Position numbers and translations under genes: made by a program. From NCBI GenBank assembly GCA_046074825.1, contig JBJTOZ010000090.1, positions 1-46,671 of the forward strand: a DNA stretch of 46,671 bases, given 5' to 3'. The DNA comes from JAGVSR01 sp046074825. Lineage in GTDB: Bacteria > Pseudomonadota > Alphaproteobacteria > Rhizobiales > Hyphomicrobiaceae. Positions 26,884-36,087 of the stretch are shown piece after piece (within the stretch, counting starts at the first letter, position 1; each line of letters starts with the position of its first letter). The notes under the pieces were generated by a model. That model did not search any database, had not been told where the DNA came from, and saw only the letters and a program-made list of their open reading frames with translations.

Positions 26884-26909
26884 TTAAATTCATAAATTAA
26901 ATTCATAAA
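26884..26909 (+). repeat. Tandem 13-bp duplication
   Basis: TTAAATTCATAAA occurs twice head to tail between lysA and the DUF4175 gene. It is probably slippage in AT-rich DNA. Confidence 0.6.
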
Positions 26910-26961
26910 TAATGAGTTTCTTTCTTCTTCTTTTTAAGACATAACCTAAGATAAAAAAACA

Positions 26962-29634
26962 TTGACCTCTAATAGCAATTTAGAAAGTAAGATTCGAAAA
27001 GCTAGGTTGATTATTCTAGCTGAGAAACTTTGGCTGAGATTGTGGATACTCTTTGTTTTAGTATCTGTTTTCTTGGCAGTAAGCTTTGCTGATATTTGGA
27101 CAAACCTTAATCCGTTTAGCCATAAAGTCTTAATCGGTACGTTCGCCTTCTTTGGACTTGTATGGTTGATTTTTATGGTTCGCACACCATGGCCAACGCG
27201 CAAGGAGGGGATTGACCGAATTGAAAGAATATCTGGGATTCCACATAGGCCAGCAACTTCCTATGAAGACACCCTACAATCTTCCTCCAATAACTCTCAA
27301 AGCAAAATCATCTGGAAAGAGCACAAAAAAAGGATGGCGGCCCTCATTGCAAAGTTGCGATTTGGTCTTCCTGCTCCTCGAACCGACCGTTATGATCCCT
27401 TTGCCTTGAGAACCTTGATTTTCTTTTTTATTGTTATTGGTGCGGTATGGTTTGGAAGGTCTGGCCTCTCCTTGTTATCACAAGCCGTTCAAATTGAAAA
27501 AACATCGCAAAGTTCAGAGCTTCGTATTGATGCATGGGTCTCACCTCCATCCTATACAGCTCGTCCCCCTATAATGCTTTTTGATGGATCAGGAAAAACA
27601 ACATCGCTGCATAGTTTTTCCGATGAAACTGAAAAAAATAACTCTCAATTTGAAATTCCAGAAAAAAGCACTCTTGTTGTGCGCGAGAGTGCTACAAAAA
27701 ATTCTCAATTAATTTTAGAAATTAGAGGAAAGGATTCTGTAAATTCTCCAGAAGTTGTTAAATCTCCCCCAAAAGATTCAGGAGGAGATGTTCTATCTGA
27801 AGTACGTTATGACTTGATGCAGGACAGCGACGTAAATGTTCTTTTAGGAGGAAAAAAAATTGCAAGCTGGGTATTTAAAGTCATCCCAGATAATAATCCT
27901 GGAATTGCACTAACTAAAAATCCAGAACGGACATCACGTGGCGCGATCAAGCTAACTTATTTTGTCCAAGATGATTATGGGGTTTCATCAGCAGAGGTTG
28001 TATTCACGCGCGTTCATGATGAAACAAAAAATGAAAATTCTATGCCTTGGTCCCAACCTCAAAAACCTGAGTCAGGTCCACGACCACCTTACACGCATCC
28101 GCCGAAGCTTCCATTACGACTGCCAGGTCCTAATGTTAAACAAGGCGAAGCTTTTACATACCATGAGATTGGTTCTCATCCATGGGCGGGACAAAGGGTG
28201 AAAATGGTTCTACAAGCCACTGATGTTGCAGGCAAAACAGGGAAGAGCCCTCTTACAGAAATTGTTCTTCCTGAGCGATCTTTTACAAAACCATTGGCAC
28301 GAGCATTAATTGAACAACGCAAACTTCTTATTGAAGATCCACGCTATAGCGAACATGTTCATAAAGCTTTAGAGGCTTTCACAATAGATCCAGAGGGGTT
28401 CATTGACGATATAAGAGTTTACTTTCCTCTACGTACGACTATGTACCGTCTTAGAAATGATAAAGGTCGGTCTAGTATTGATAGCGCTATCGAACAATTG
28501 TGGCATAGCGCTCTTCGCATAGAGGAAGGAGACCTGTCAGACGCAGAGAAGAATCTGCGGGATATCCAAGATAAACTTGCAAAGGCTTTAGAAGAAGGCG
28601 CCTCAGATGAAGAGATACAAAAACTTATGCGCGAACTAAGAGATGCCTTCAAAGATTATGCCAATAAAATGCAAGAAGAAAAACTGAGAGAGAAAAATGA
28701 AAAGGACTTAACTCAAAGGAATGAAGAGGAGGAAAATCTCTCAACTGAGGATTTAGATCGAATGATGAGAGAAATGGAGGAGTTGGCAAATAACGGCATG
28801 AGGGAAAAAGCAAAAGATCTACTTGCCGAAATACAAGATTTAATGGAGCGTATGGAAAAAGGTCAGCAAAATGCTGAGCGCCAGAAACAAAATCAGCAAA
28901 TGAAAGAGGCCATAAAGAAGCTCGGAGAGGCTGTTGGAGAGCAACAGGATATAATGGACGACACCTTCGAGGAAAACCGTCAGCAACAAGAAGGGCGAAC
29001 GGGAGAAAAAATGCGCCAGACCCAGTCAGGCCAAAAGGGAAAAAGAGGCCAAGGAATGCAGGCGGATCGTGGTGGAAGTTCGAGCGATCAAGGGAATGAT
29101 GATGGTGAAATGGGTCTGCGTGAGCGTGGTTCAGATAGCGATGGGGAAGGGACCGCTAAAGGTCAAGAACGCAGAAGAAAACTTGCTCAACGACAAGCTG
29201 AGCTCCGAAAGAGGCTCGATGAAATGCAAAAAAATATGCAGCAAAAAGGGTTAAGTGAAGACCAAAAATTACAGGAAGCTTCAGAAGCCATGCAGCAAGC
29301 TGAGGAGGCTCTACTAGAAGATAATCTTGAACAGGCAAATGCCGAGCAAAGTCGAGCTCTCGATAAGATGCGAGAAAGTGGGCAACAAATGGCGGAGCAA
29401 TTACAGCAGAATGGGGAACAGAGAAATGGTCAAAACGGAGAGAATTCTCGAGACCCCATGGGACGCCCTCAGCGATTTCAAGGTGCAGACCAAGGTCGTT
29501 CTGTTAAAGTCCCAGATCAAATAGAAATACAGCGTGCACGAGAAGTTTTAGAGGAGTTGCGACGAAGGGCTGGGGAACCAACAAGACCTAAAATTGAACT
29601 TGATTATATCGACAGACTACTGCGCTGGTATTAA
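26962..29634 (+). CDS. DUF4175 / TIGR02302 long membrane protein
   Basis: 890 residues. Two N-terminal transmembrane helices (about 28-50 and 55-75) are followed by a third near 150 and a large periplasmic part with beta-type segments. From about residue 500 to 860 it is long helical coiled coil, Gln/Glu-rich (repeated QQ, EEL, MQQ). This layout is the alphaproteobacterial TIGR02302 family, found with lysA and the LptM-like gene. Function unknown; an envelope role is likely. The start is TTG, placed before the conserved LIILAEKLW segment; ribosome site weak. Confidence 0.88.
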   Translation: MTSNSNLESKIRKARLIILAEKLWLRLWILFVLVSVFLAVSFADIWTNLNPFSHKVLIGTFAFFGLVWLIFMVRTPWPTRKEGIDRIERISGIPHRPATSYEDTLQSSSNNSQSKIIWKEHKKRMAALIAKLRFGLPAPRTDRYDPFALRTLIFFFIVIGAVWFGRSGLSLLSQAVQIEKTSQSSELRIDAWVSPPSYTARPPIMLFDGSGKTTSLHSFSDETEKNNSQFEIPEKSTLVVRESATKNSQLILEIRGKDSVNSPEVVKSPPKDSGGDVLSEVRYDLMQDSDVNVLLGGKKIASWVFKVIPDNNPGIALTKNPERTSRGAIKLTYFVQDDYGVSSAEVVFTRVHDETKNENSMPWSQPQKPESGPRPPYTHPPKLPLRLPGPNVKQGEAFTYHEIGSHPWAGQRVKMVLQATDVAGKTGKSPLTEIVLPERSFTKPLARALIEQRKLLIEDPRYSEHVHKALEAFTIDPEGFIDDIRVYFPLRTTMYRLRNDKGRSSIDSAIEQLWHSALRIEEGDLSDAEKNLRDIQDKLAKALEEGASDEEIQKLMRELRDAFKDYANKMQEEKLREKNEKDLTQRNEEEENLSTEDLDRMMREMEELANNGMREKAKDLLAEIQDLMERMEKGQQNAERQKQNQQMKEAIKKLGEAVGEQQDIMDDTFEENRQQQEGRTGEKMRQTQSGQKGKRGQGMQADRGGSSSDQGNDDGEMGLRERGSDSDGEGTAKGQERRRKLAQRQAELRKRLDEMQKNMQQKGLSEDQKLQEASEAMQQAEEALLEDNLEQANAEQSRALDKMRESGQQMAEQLQQNGEQRNGQNGENSRDPMGRPQRFQGADQGRSVKVPDQIEIQRAREVLEELRRRAGEPTRPKIELDYIDRLLRWY

Positions 29635-29705
29635 ATGGGATTGAGGTAAAACATTTAATAAATTCAGAGCTGAATACTTTAAAAAAATAAGTTAAAACTC
29701 GGAAT

Positions 29706-30710
29706 TTAATTTGCATAGGCTGATTTTAATCGCACACCAAGTCCCCCGATAACTTGATGGCTTGAGAAATTCGTTTCTACCCAACCATCTATTGGCTGTT
29801 TCTTTTCGTACCACCTTTTAAATTGTCTCCATAAATCTGTAAAAAGAATATATCCGTCCTGCCCCGATAAAGGCATTCGATAATCAGCAAAAGTGAATTT
29901 ATATTCAATAAAATATGAAAATACTGGAAGTCTTATTTCGAAACCTATTAAAGCCTGACCAACAGGGCCAGCTAATTGATACTCATATGTTCTGCTGGAA
30001 TCCTCAGTTAAATGAACTTCAGCATGAGGTAAAGAAACCCCAACTCCAAGACCAACATAAGGGGAAACAACTTGGCTCAGAGACGGAAGCCGCAACATTC
30101 CATTCATAGTCAACATATTGTGACCGTGACTGGCTTCAAGACGATGAAATATATCTTTAATTAAAACTTCTCTAGATGAAGTCTCTGCTTGGAGATTGTT
30201 CTGGAAAAGAACTTTTTGATCTTTGACCGAAATTGCCTTTGAGTGCGTAAAGTCAAGCATTCCTCCAATACGCGCATTCGAAAACCAGCGTACAATACGT
30301 GCACCATAATAAATAGGATTGATAAAAGGCAAACCACGCCACTCAACATTTTTTACCGTAAAGTCTTTGGTCTCTAATTCCGTAACACGAACATCACTTG
30401 GATATGTATAAGGTGCTCCTCCATAAGCAGCAACAAACCATTCAGAAGAGGGAATAACGTTGGCTTCGATGCCTTTTTTGTCTAAAGCAGTTTGCAAACT
30501 TAGAGGTGTTTGATTGATGAGAATGGAGGAAGGAAAGGAGCCTGTCAAAATGCTGAGTGCGAGGACTGATAAGGATATTGAGGCAATAATTCTTGAAATA
30601 AAATCACATTTTTCGAATGCTTTAGAAAATTTCTGGGAATAATCAGAAGAAGAAAATTCCTTCAAACCAAGAGAAGATTTAGATCGTGTTTCATAAAAAG
30701 AGAGGGTCAT
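29706..30710 (-). CDS. Outer-membrane barrel resembling lipid A oxidase (LpxQ-type)
   Basis: 334 residues. N-terminal cytoplasmic-looking segment and hydrophobic helix at about 41-60, then a barrel with segments AAYGGAPYTYPSDVRV, PIYYGARIVRWFS, DFTHSKAI, EASHGHNMLTMNG, VSPYVGLGVGVSLPHAEV and FSYFIEYKFTFADYR. To my recall this pattern, with HGHNML and the PYTYPSD start, is that of rhizobial lipid A oxidase relatives in the outer membrane. Identification is from memory of motifs. The long N-terminus before the hydrophobic helix is unusual. Confidence 0.6.
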   Translation of the reverse strand: MTLSFYETRSKSSLGLKEFSSSDYSQKFSKAFEKCDFISRIIASISLSVLALSILTGSFPSSILINQTPLSLQTALDKKGIEANVIPSSEWFVAAYGGAPYTYPSDVRVTELETKDFTVKNVEWRGLPFINPIYYGARIVRWFSNARIGGMLDFTHSKAISVKDQKVLFQNNLQAETSSREVLIKDIFHRLEASHGHNMLTMNGMLRLPSLSQVVSPYVGLGVGVSLPHAEVHLTEDSSRTYEYQLAGPVGQALIGFEIRLPVFSYFIEYKFTFADYRMPLSGQDGYILFTDLWRQFKRWYEKKQPIDGWVETNFSSHQVIGGLGVRLKSAYAN

Positions 30711-31165
30711 CCCATTCCCTATTATCTAAACGTGCCATTGTCGGGCTAAAACAAAAAAGCGGACTTTGAGTGGCGGTAATATCTAAATTGTGATGCAGAA
30801 CTTAGCAACGCCACGGCAGACAAAATCAATCACCTTGGCAACCTATTTAAAAGTATTGGAGGGATATTAAGTCTATATTATGACTGGAATTCACACGACC
30901 TTTAGAAATATGTTTCTGCGAAAGCTCTAATAAAAAATCTAAATCCAAAACACAGGATATAGGAGTATTGGCTAAATCAGAGGACCGAAGATAGAACGTC
31001 GCAAAGTTTGGAAGTTTTTAAAGCTTGGAATATAAATAAAGCCCACTTTGAGAGGAAACTTTCCATTCTCTTCTATGATAAGATAGTATACGGAAAAATC
31101 TTTTTTAAAGTATGGGTGTGTAAGAAAAAAAAACTGACAGAGTAACAGAATGTAAAAAGAGAGAT
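30711..31165. other. 455-base gap without recognisable gene
   Basis: AT-rich spacer between two minus-strand genes. A 25-codon open frame near 30793 has no ribosome site. No tRNA fold, hairpin or family remnant is apparent. It might hold a decayed gene that I cannot identify. Confidence 0.5.
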
Positions 31166-31771
31166 TTAGTGTCGTGTATAGACAATTGGACTTGCACCAT
31201 CTTCTAAAGACTCGATCAAGGTCAAATCAAGCTCATTTGGAATGTACTTTGTATCCTTCCAAGGGGTAATACTATCAGGGAGGATGAGATGAGAAAAATG
31301 CCAAAGTCGCTCAAATGAACGACGGGCATAGGCTGAGGTTTCCTGGCAATTTTCGCTGTAGCATTCATAAGCGTCGCGTTTAGATGGTTCTCGACGCATG
31401 CAATCTCCTATCCATGAATAATCTTGACCAATTGTAAGCTGTTCATGGGCATCTAGTAATCTAGAGTCGCATCCAATACGAAAATTTACATCTCTCAAAA
31501 ATAGTTTTAGTTCTTCGCTGGCTTCAGGCTCGCGTTGCACAACGACGATTCGAATTTCTGGACTTAATATTTGCAGTCTTTCCTTCTCCGAAATCAGCGC
31601 TTTGAGCACCGGACTATCACAGGCCCGAGCAAGAACGGTCAATTGCAAATTTTTGGGGGCATGAGGAGATAAATTTTGCAGAAGTTTGTCTATAAAAGAC
31701 TTCAGACGATGCTCCTTCTCTTCCTTCCGTACAACCTGCATGCGATGTAAAGCGAAGGGATGCATTTTCAT
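31166..31771 (-). CDS. Hypothetical protein, cysteine-containing
   Basis: 201 residues, no family recognised. No signal peptide or membrane helix, so cytosolic. Sequence has mixed alpha/beta look with a strand IRIVVVQREP near the middle and a Cys-rich stretch (GCDSRLL, GDCMRREP, CYSENCQ) at about 110-150, which could bind metal or form disulfides. Start has a good AAGGA site. Isolated by gaps of 455 and 492 bases. Confidence 0.6.
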   Translation of the reverse strand: MKMHPFALHRMQVVRKEEKEHRLKSFIDKLLQNLSPHAPKNLQLTVLARACDSPVLKALISEKERLQILSPEIRIVVVQREPEASEELKLFLRDVNFRIGCDSRLLDAHEQLTIGQDYSWIGDCMRREPSKRDAYECYSENCQETSAYARRSFERLWHFSHLILPDSITPWKDTKYIPNELDLTLIESLEDGASPIVYTRH

Positions 31772-32263
31772 AAAATCCTTATTTTAATCCCGAATAATTA
31801 TGATCAAATCCAGAACTGATCAATCCTTACAGAATTTGCCCTAAGTTAGTTAAGTAATCCTTTCTGAGGGTTGCTTTTTAAAACATTCAAAATCAATTAA
31901 TGTCCTAAGACTTTGTTAATTAATTATACCCGACTTAAACAATCCGCCGGAAAGCACTTTGGGTTTTAGTAAAACACTATCAAATCAACTTTGCGTTTTG
32001 ACTTTTTAAAGTTTTGTTAACCTTCTTTAAAATCTCTTAAAAAAGTTCGTTCCCCTCGAAATATTATCAAAATATATATCGATGTATTTTGAATAAACAC
32101 CGTTTGAAATTGGTGTCATGATCTTAGTGACTAAAATTAACCAGGATCCCCTTTAGTCAGTTATCAGACCTATATAATTTTGATACAAAGTAAGAATATC
32201 TTCCAAGCAATCTAAGAGCTTAGACTTCGTATTGGCTGCAAACTCTTCAAAAGGTATTTTCAA
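31772..32263. other. 492-base divergent gap
   Basis: Largest gap in the window, between the hypothetical gene and ppk2, AT-rich throughout. Contains both promoters presumably; no convincing -35/-10 pair, tRNA, repeat or remnant seen. AAAAGG at about 32249 is the ppk2 ribosome site. Confidence 0.5.
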
Positions 32264-33124
32264 TTGCGTGCAGAAAAATTTAAAAAATTTGACATCGAAA
32301 ATCCGAAACTTCCCCAAAACATTTTAAAAAATGCACTCGCTTCAGGAGGTTACCCTTATACAAAAAAAATCAAGCGTAAATTCTACGAAAATGAATTGGT
32401 TCCCCTTCAGCTGGAACTCCTAAAATTACAAGCCCATGTTGAAAATAAGGGAGAGCGCATAGTAGTTCTTTTTGAAGGTAGAGATACATCGGGAAAAGGT
32501 GGAGCTATTTCCACGATTATGGAACGTATTAATCCCCGCCATGCTCGAGCGATTGCTCTCTCTAAACCGACTGATTACGAGCGGGGACAATGGTATTTTC
32601 AAAGATATGTTCATCATCTCCCTTCAGCTGGAGAAATAACCTTATTTGATCGTTCTTGGTACAATAGAGCTGGCGTTGAATATGTCATGGGGTTTTGCGC
32701 ACAGCAACAATATACGAATTTTCTTCGTGATGTTCCTGATTTTGAAAATCTCTTAACTCGTGATGGATTTCGACTCTTAAAATTTTATCTTTTTGTGGGA
32801 AGAGAAATGCAGCTTTTACGTTTTCATGAGAGAAAACATAACCCTCTTAAGCAGTGGAAACTTACTGACATAGACTTAGCAGCTATGAAAAAATGGGATG
32901 AATATTCTGCCGCTGAGATTCAAATGTTGCGTTTTACACATACTCCAACTTGTCCTTGGACTATCATAAAAGCAAACGATCAAAAAAGAATGCGCTTAGA
33001 ACTTATAAGAAAAATTCTCTCAAGCGTTGAGTACAAAGGTAAAGATATGAATATACTGAGAGAGCCAGACCCTCTCATTGTCTTAGATGCTCGAAGTTTC
33101 CTTGAAGAGAAAAGAAATGGTTGA
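32264..33124 (+). CDS. ppk2: Polyphosphate kinase 2 family
   Basis: 286 residues. PPK2 moves phosphate between polyphosphate and nucleotides. P-loop FEGRDTSGKGG (Walker A), Walker B TLFDRSWYNRAGVE, and the lid with KHNPLKQWKLTDID are all present, giving a one-domain (class I) enzyme. Cytosolic. The start is TTG with AAAAGG nine bases upstream. No ppk1 is nearby. Confidence 0.94.
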   Translation: MRAEKFKKFDIENPKLPQNILKNALASGGYPYTKKIKRKFYENELVPLQLELLKLQAHVENKGERIVVLFEGRDTSGKGGAISTIMERINPRHARAIALSKPTDYERGQWYFQRYVHHLPSAGEITLFDRSWYNRAGVEYVMGFCAQQQYTNFLRDVPDFENLLTRDGFRLLKFYLFVGREMQLLRFHERKHNPLKQWKLTDIDLAAMKKWDEYSAAEIQMLRFTHTPTCPWTIIKANDQKRMRLELIRKILSSVEYKGKDMNILREPDPLIVLDARSFLEEKRNG

Positions 33125-33268
33125 TTTTTTCAAAAATAAAGAGAGAAAAGCAAGAGAGACAATTTCTGTTGAAAATTTGATAAACTCAACAGCTTGCATG
33201 AAGCCTTAGCGCTAAATAACGGCTAATTGTACTTTAGTTGTTCAGCTAGACTTCATGAAAGTTTTTTT

Positions 33269-33871
33269 ATGCACTTATCGAACATATCAATCATTGTTTT
33301 TCTTTCTAGCGTCGTTTTGGTTGCTTTAGCGGCACTAAGTGGAAACCCTTTACTCTATCTAATAACTTCAGGGATTATTGGGATTACAGTTGGATTGCGC
33401 GGTTTACGCGACCTTCAGAAACTCCATGCATTACATTCCTCTCCAAGTACACTTTCAGCTGCTGCTGCTTTGCACATGGGGCTAGTGTGGGCGTGGGGGG
33501 GGGGTGCCCTTTTCATATCATATTCCTTTTTTTTACCCCCATGGAGAGAATGGGTGCTTTTCTCTACTTCCTTTGCAATCATAGCAGCTTTCAGTCTCTT
33601 TTTTGCTTCGCTAATGTCTAAGGATGCGCAAAAAGGAAAGGAAGATCTCTCTCTTCTCAAAGTTGGTCGTTTCCTCACCATAATACAGCTCTGCGGGACA
33701 GTCGCTGCAGTGGTTGGGCTAATTGTTGATCCTCAAAAATTTTTTCTAAATGTTGACAAGCATGACTGGGCAGCAAACAATATCTTTTTCTTTGGAGCAT
33801 TAGGACTTGCTATTATTAGCACAACTGCTCTTTTTTACTCGCGCAAAGTAAACGGTGAAAATTCAAAATAA
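33269..33871 (+). CDS. Six-helix membrane protein, paralog of next gene
   Basis: About 200 residues with six predicted transmembrane helices and no known family. It shares a layout and motifs with the next gene: AWGxxxLxxxYxF in the third helix region and DWAANNIFFFGALG near the last helix (DWAANYVFLTGG in the neighbour). ATG at 33269 preferred; a TTG at 33227 would extend it. A G10 run at 33495-33504 encodes the WAWGGGA turn. Function unknown; neighbours give no clue. Confidence 0.7.
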   Translation: MHLSNISIIVFLSSVVLVALAALSGNPLLYLITSGIIGITVGLRGLRDLQKLHALHSSPSTLSAAAALHMGLVWAWGGGALFISYSFFLPPWREWVLFSTSFAIIAAFSLFFASLMSKDAQKGKEDLSLLKVGRFLTIIQLCGTVAAVVGLIVDPQKFFLNVDKHDWAANNIFFFGALGLAIISTTALFYSRKVNGENSK

Positions 33872-33886
33872 ATTTGTCCTGCTTTC

Positions 33887-34522
33887 ATGCCAAAAAAAAA
33901 CAAATTTACGTTTTGTGTTCTCCTGGCTTTTCCTTTGGCGCTTGCACTCCTTGCTACCGCTATTTCAACTTGGTCTACAGCTTATAATTTACACGGATTT
34001 ACTTTAGCCTCCCTTGTTATCTATTGTTTTATTATCATATTGTTAACTGATGGAATTTTTCCAAATGCGTATTTTAAAAAATTTGTTCTGACAATTTATT
34101 CCTCCCCTGAGACAATGAATTTGAACACACTACTATCATCTTATGTCTATGCTTGGGGAGCATTTTGTCTGTTAAGTATTTACAAATTTTCTGGTCTGTT
34201 ATGGCAACACGGCATCCAGTATGGAATTGCCGCTGGAATTATTTCTGTGTGTCTTTTTTTGTACTGGTCTATTACAGATTGGGGCTTAAGTGCGCTCCAC
34301 ATGAAACGTAAACTTGCATGCTTACATGGGATATCTCTTACGATAGGTCTGTCCTATCTTATTTTGTCAGGGAAACTCGCAACTGTGCGAGGGGATTGGG
34401 CGGCTAATTATGTCTTTCTAACGGGAGGAATAACTTTACTTATTTTGTGCCTTGTCACTCTCTGGAAAGATAAAAGTTTACTTTCTTCCAAAATAGATAT
34501 TTCACACAATTCCTATCGTTGA
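33887..34522 (+). CDS. Six-helix membrane protein, paralog of previous gene
   Basis: 211 residues, six predicted helices, beginning with a basic start (MPKKNKF). The 15-base spacing and shared motifs with the preceding gene show tandem duplication and co-transcription. Divergence is large, with only the core motifs kept, so the duplication is old and the two may form a heteromer. Its end overlaps the end of mutM on the other strand by ten bases. Function unknown. Confidence 0.7.
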   Translation: MPKKNKFTFCVLLAFPLALALLATAISTWSTAYNLHGFTLASLVIYCFIIILLTDGIFPNAYFKKFVLTIYSSPETMNLNTLLSSYVYAWGAFCLLSIYKFSGLLWQHGIQYGIAAGIISVCLFLYWSITDWGLSALHMKRKLACLHGISLTIGLSYLILSGKLATVRGDWAANYVFLTGGITLLILCLVTLWKDKSLLSSKIDISHNSYR

Positions 34523-35415
34523 CAGTGGGCACAATAAAATGTTGAACGTCCGTTTTGCCAAATACGACGCACAACGCCCTTACAGGGAGAATGCAAACAC
34601 GGCTGCCCCTCTCGATCATAAACCAAATGTTTAGTCTGAAAAGCCCCTCTTGTTCCATCCGGCTTCAGAAAATCTCTTAACGTTGAACCACCTGCCTCAA
34701 CTGCTTCTTTAAGGACGTCTTGAACGGCAGAAACAAGACTTCTAGCATTTTTTTTGAGATTACCATCGCGATCCACTAACGTCCTAGAAATGCGTTTAGG
34801 TGATAGACCTGCGCGAAAAAGTGCTTCGCACACATAGATATTTCCAAGACCAGCGACATTTCTTTGGTTCATAAGAAAAGATTTAAGATCAGCCTTTCTA
34901 CCTTTCGCCAGTTGTGCAAGATAACGATTGTTAAAATCTTCAGAGAGAGGCTCTACACCTAATATCTTCATAAGAGGATGTCTATCGATCAACTTAGCTT
35001 CAATAAGCACCATAAAACCAAACCGACGCGTGTCATTATAAGTGATTGTTTTGCCATTTTCTGTATAAAAAATTACATGATCATGCTGCACATGCCTACC
35101 TTCTGTAAAATGATACTGACCAAGTATATTTCTATACTGAGAGGTCTCCTCTTTTTCTTTGAACGAATCCATTAGCAAGCGCCCTGTCATGCCAAGGTGC
35201 ACAACGAGTATCTGTCCACTATCGAGATGGAATAAAAGATATTTTGCTCGCCTTGTAATTTGTAGAATGGTGGTCCCTTGAAGTCTTTCCTCAAAATTTT
35301 TCGGCAGTGGGAAACGCAGATCTTTTCTTTTCAAATCTACTTTAAAGAGTTTTTTGCCTATCAAATGAGGAGCAAGTAAGAGGCGCAAATTTTCAACTTC
35401 AGGTAACTCAGGCAT
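34513..35415 (-). CDS. mutM: Formamidopyrimidine-DNA glycosylase
   Basis: 300 residues. MutM removes 8-oxoguanine from DNA and cuts the backbone. The start MPELPEVENL supplies Pro2 (after Met removal) and Glu3, both catalytic. RRAKYLLFHLDSG carries the conserved Lys. The C-terminal zinc finger is visible as CLHSPC with FYCAHCQR, and NVAGLGNIYVCEALF is the H2TH region. RegA gene follows on the same strand. Confidence 0.96.
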   Translation of the reverse strand: MPELPEVENLRLLLAPHLIGKKLFKVDLKRKDLRFPLPKNFEERLQGTTILQITRRAKYLLFHLDSGQILVVHLGMTGRLLMDSFKEKEETSQYRNILGQYHFTEGRHVQHDHVIFYTENGKTITYNDTRRFGFMVLIEAKLIDRHPLMKILGVEPLSEDFNNRYLAQLAKGRKADLKSFLMNQRNVAGLGNIYVCEALFRAGLSPKRISRTLVDRDGNLKKNARSLVSAVQDVLKEAVEAGGSTLRDFLKPDGTRGAFQTKHLVYDREGQPCLHSPCKGVVRRIWQNGRSTFYCAHCQR

Positions 35416-35430
35416 AAAAGGAATTCTGAA

Positions 35431-35994
35431 TTACTTTGGAGCTCTTTTAGCGAGAATACGCTGCAATGTCCTACGGTGCATGTTCAGGCGACGCGCTGTT
35501 TCAGAAACATTCCTATTACACAGTTCATAAACTCTTTGAATATGTTCCCATCGTACCCTATCAGCTGACATGGGATTTTCAGGAGGCGGAGCCTTTGAAT
35601 TAGGAGGTGCTAGAAGAGCATCAGTAACGTCATCTGCATCAGCAGGTTTTGCCAAATAGTCAACGGCACCTAGCTTGACAGCTGAGACTGCAGTGGCAAT
35701 ATTTCCATAACCAGTCAGAACAATAATTCGAGCATTTGGCCTAATACGTGTTAATTCAGAAATAACATCAAGGCCGTTCCCATCTTCTAAGCGAAGATCT
35801 ATCACAGCAAAGGCGGGCGGGCTTTGCTGTATTAGCTCTATTCCTTCTGCAACAGAAAAGGCACTGCGCACATTAAATCCTCGCTGTTCCATAGCGCGTA
35901 CCATACGTTGTAGAAAAGCACGGTCGTCATCGACCATAATCAAAGAACGGTCTTCGGGTAATTCATCAGGTTTAAAAGCGAGATCTTCATTCAT
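35431..35994 (-). CDS. regA: RegA/PrrA/ActR-type redox response regulator
   Basis: About 187 residues. N-terminal receiver with VDDDRAF and phospho-acceptor Asp66 in AVIDLRLEDGNG, then Lys in YLAKPAD. The short C-terminal Fis-type helix-turn-helix (NVSETARRLNMHRRTLQRIL) binds DNA. A GGAGG site five bases before ATG at 35994 decides the start; a TTG 21 bases upstream is less likely. RegB is its neighbour upstream. Confidence 0.95.
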   Translation of the reverse strand: MNEDLAFKPDELPEDRSLIMVDDDRAFLQRMVRAMEQRGFNVRSAFSVAEGIELIQQSPPAFAVIDLRLEDGNGLDVISELTRIRPNARIIVLTGYGNIATAVSAVKLGAVDYLAKPADADDVTDALLAPPNSKAPPPENPMSADRVRWEHIQRVYELCNRNVSETARRLNMHRRTLQRILAKRAPK

Positions 35995-36087
35995 TGTATC
36001 CTCCACGCGCTGCAAACTATAATGTTGACAGCGTCAAGCCAAGATCTAATCGGCATGAAAAACGAAATATTTGGGTCTTAGAAATGC

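Noticed and set aside
30793..30870. 25-codon open frame in the gap upstream of the barrel gene
   Set aside because: Too short, no ribosome site, no family.
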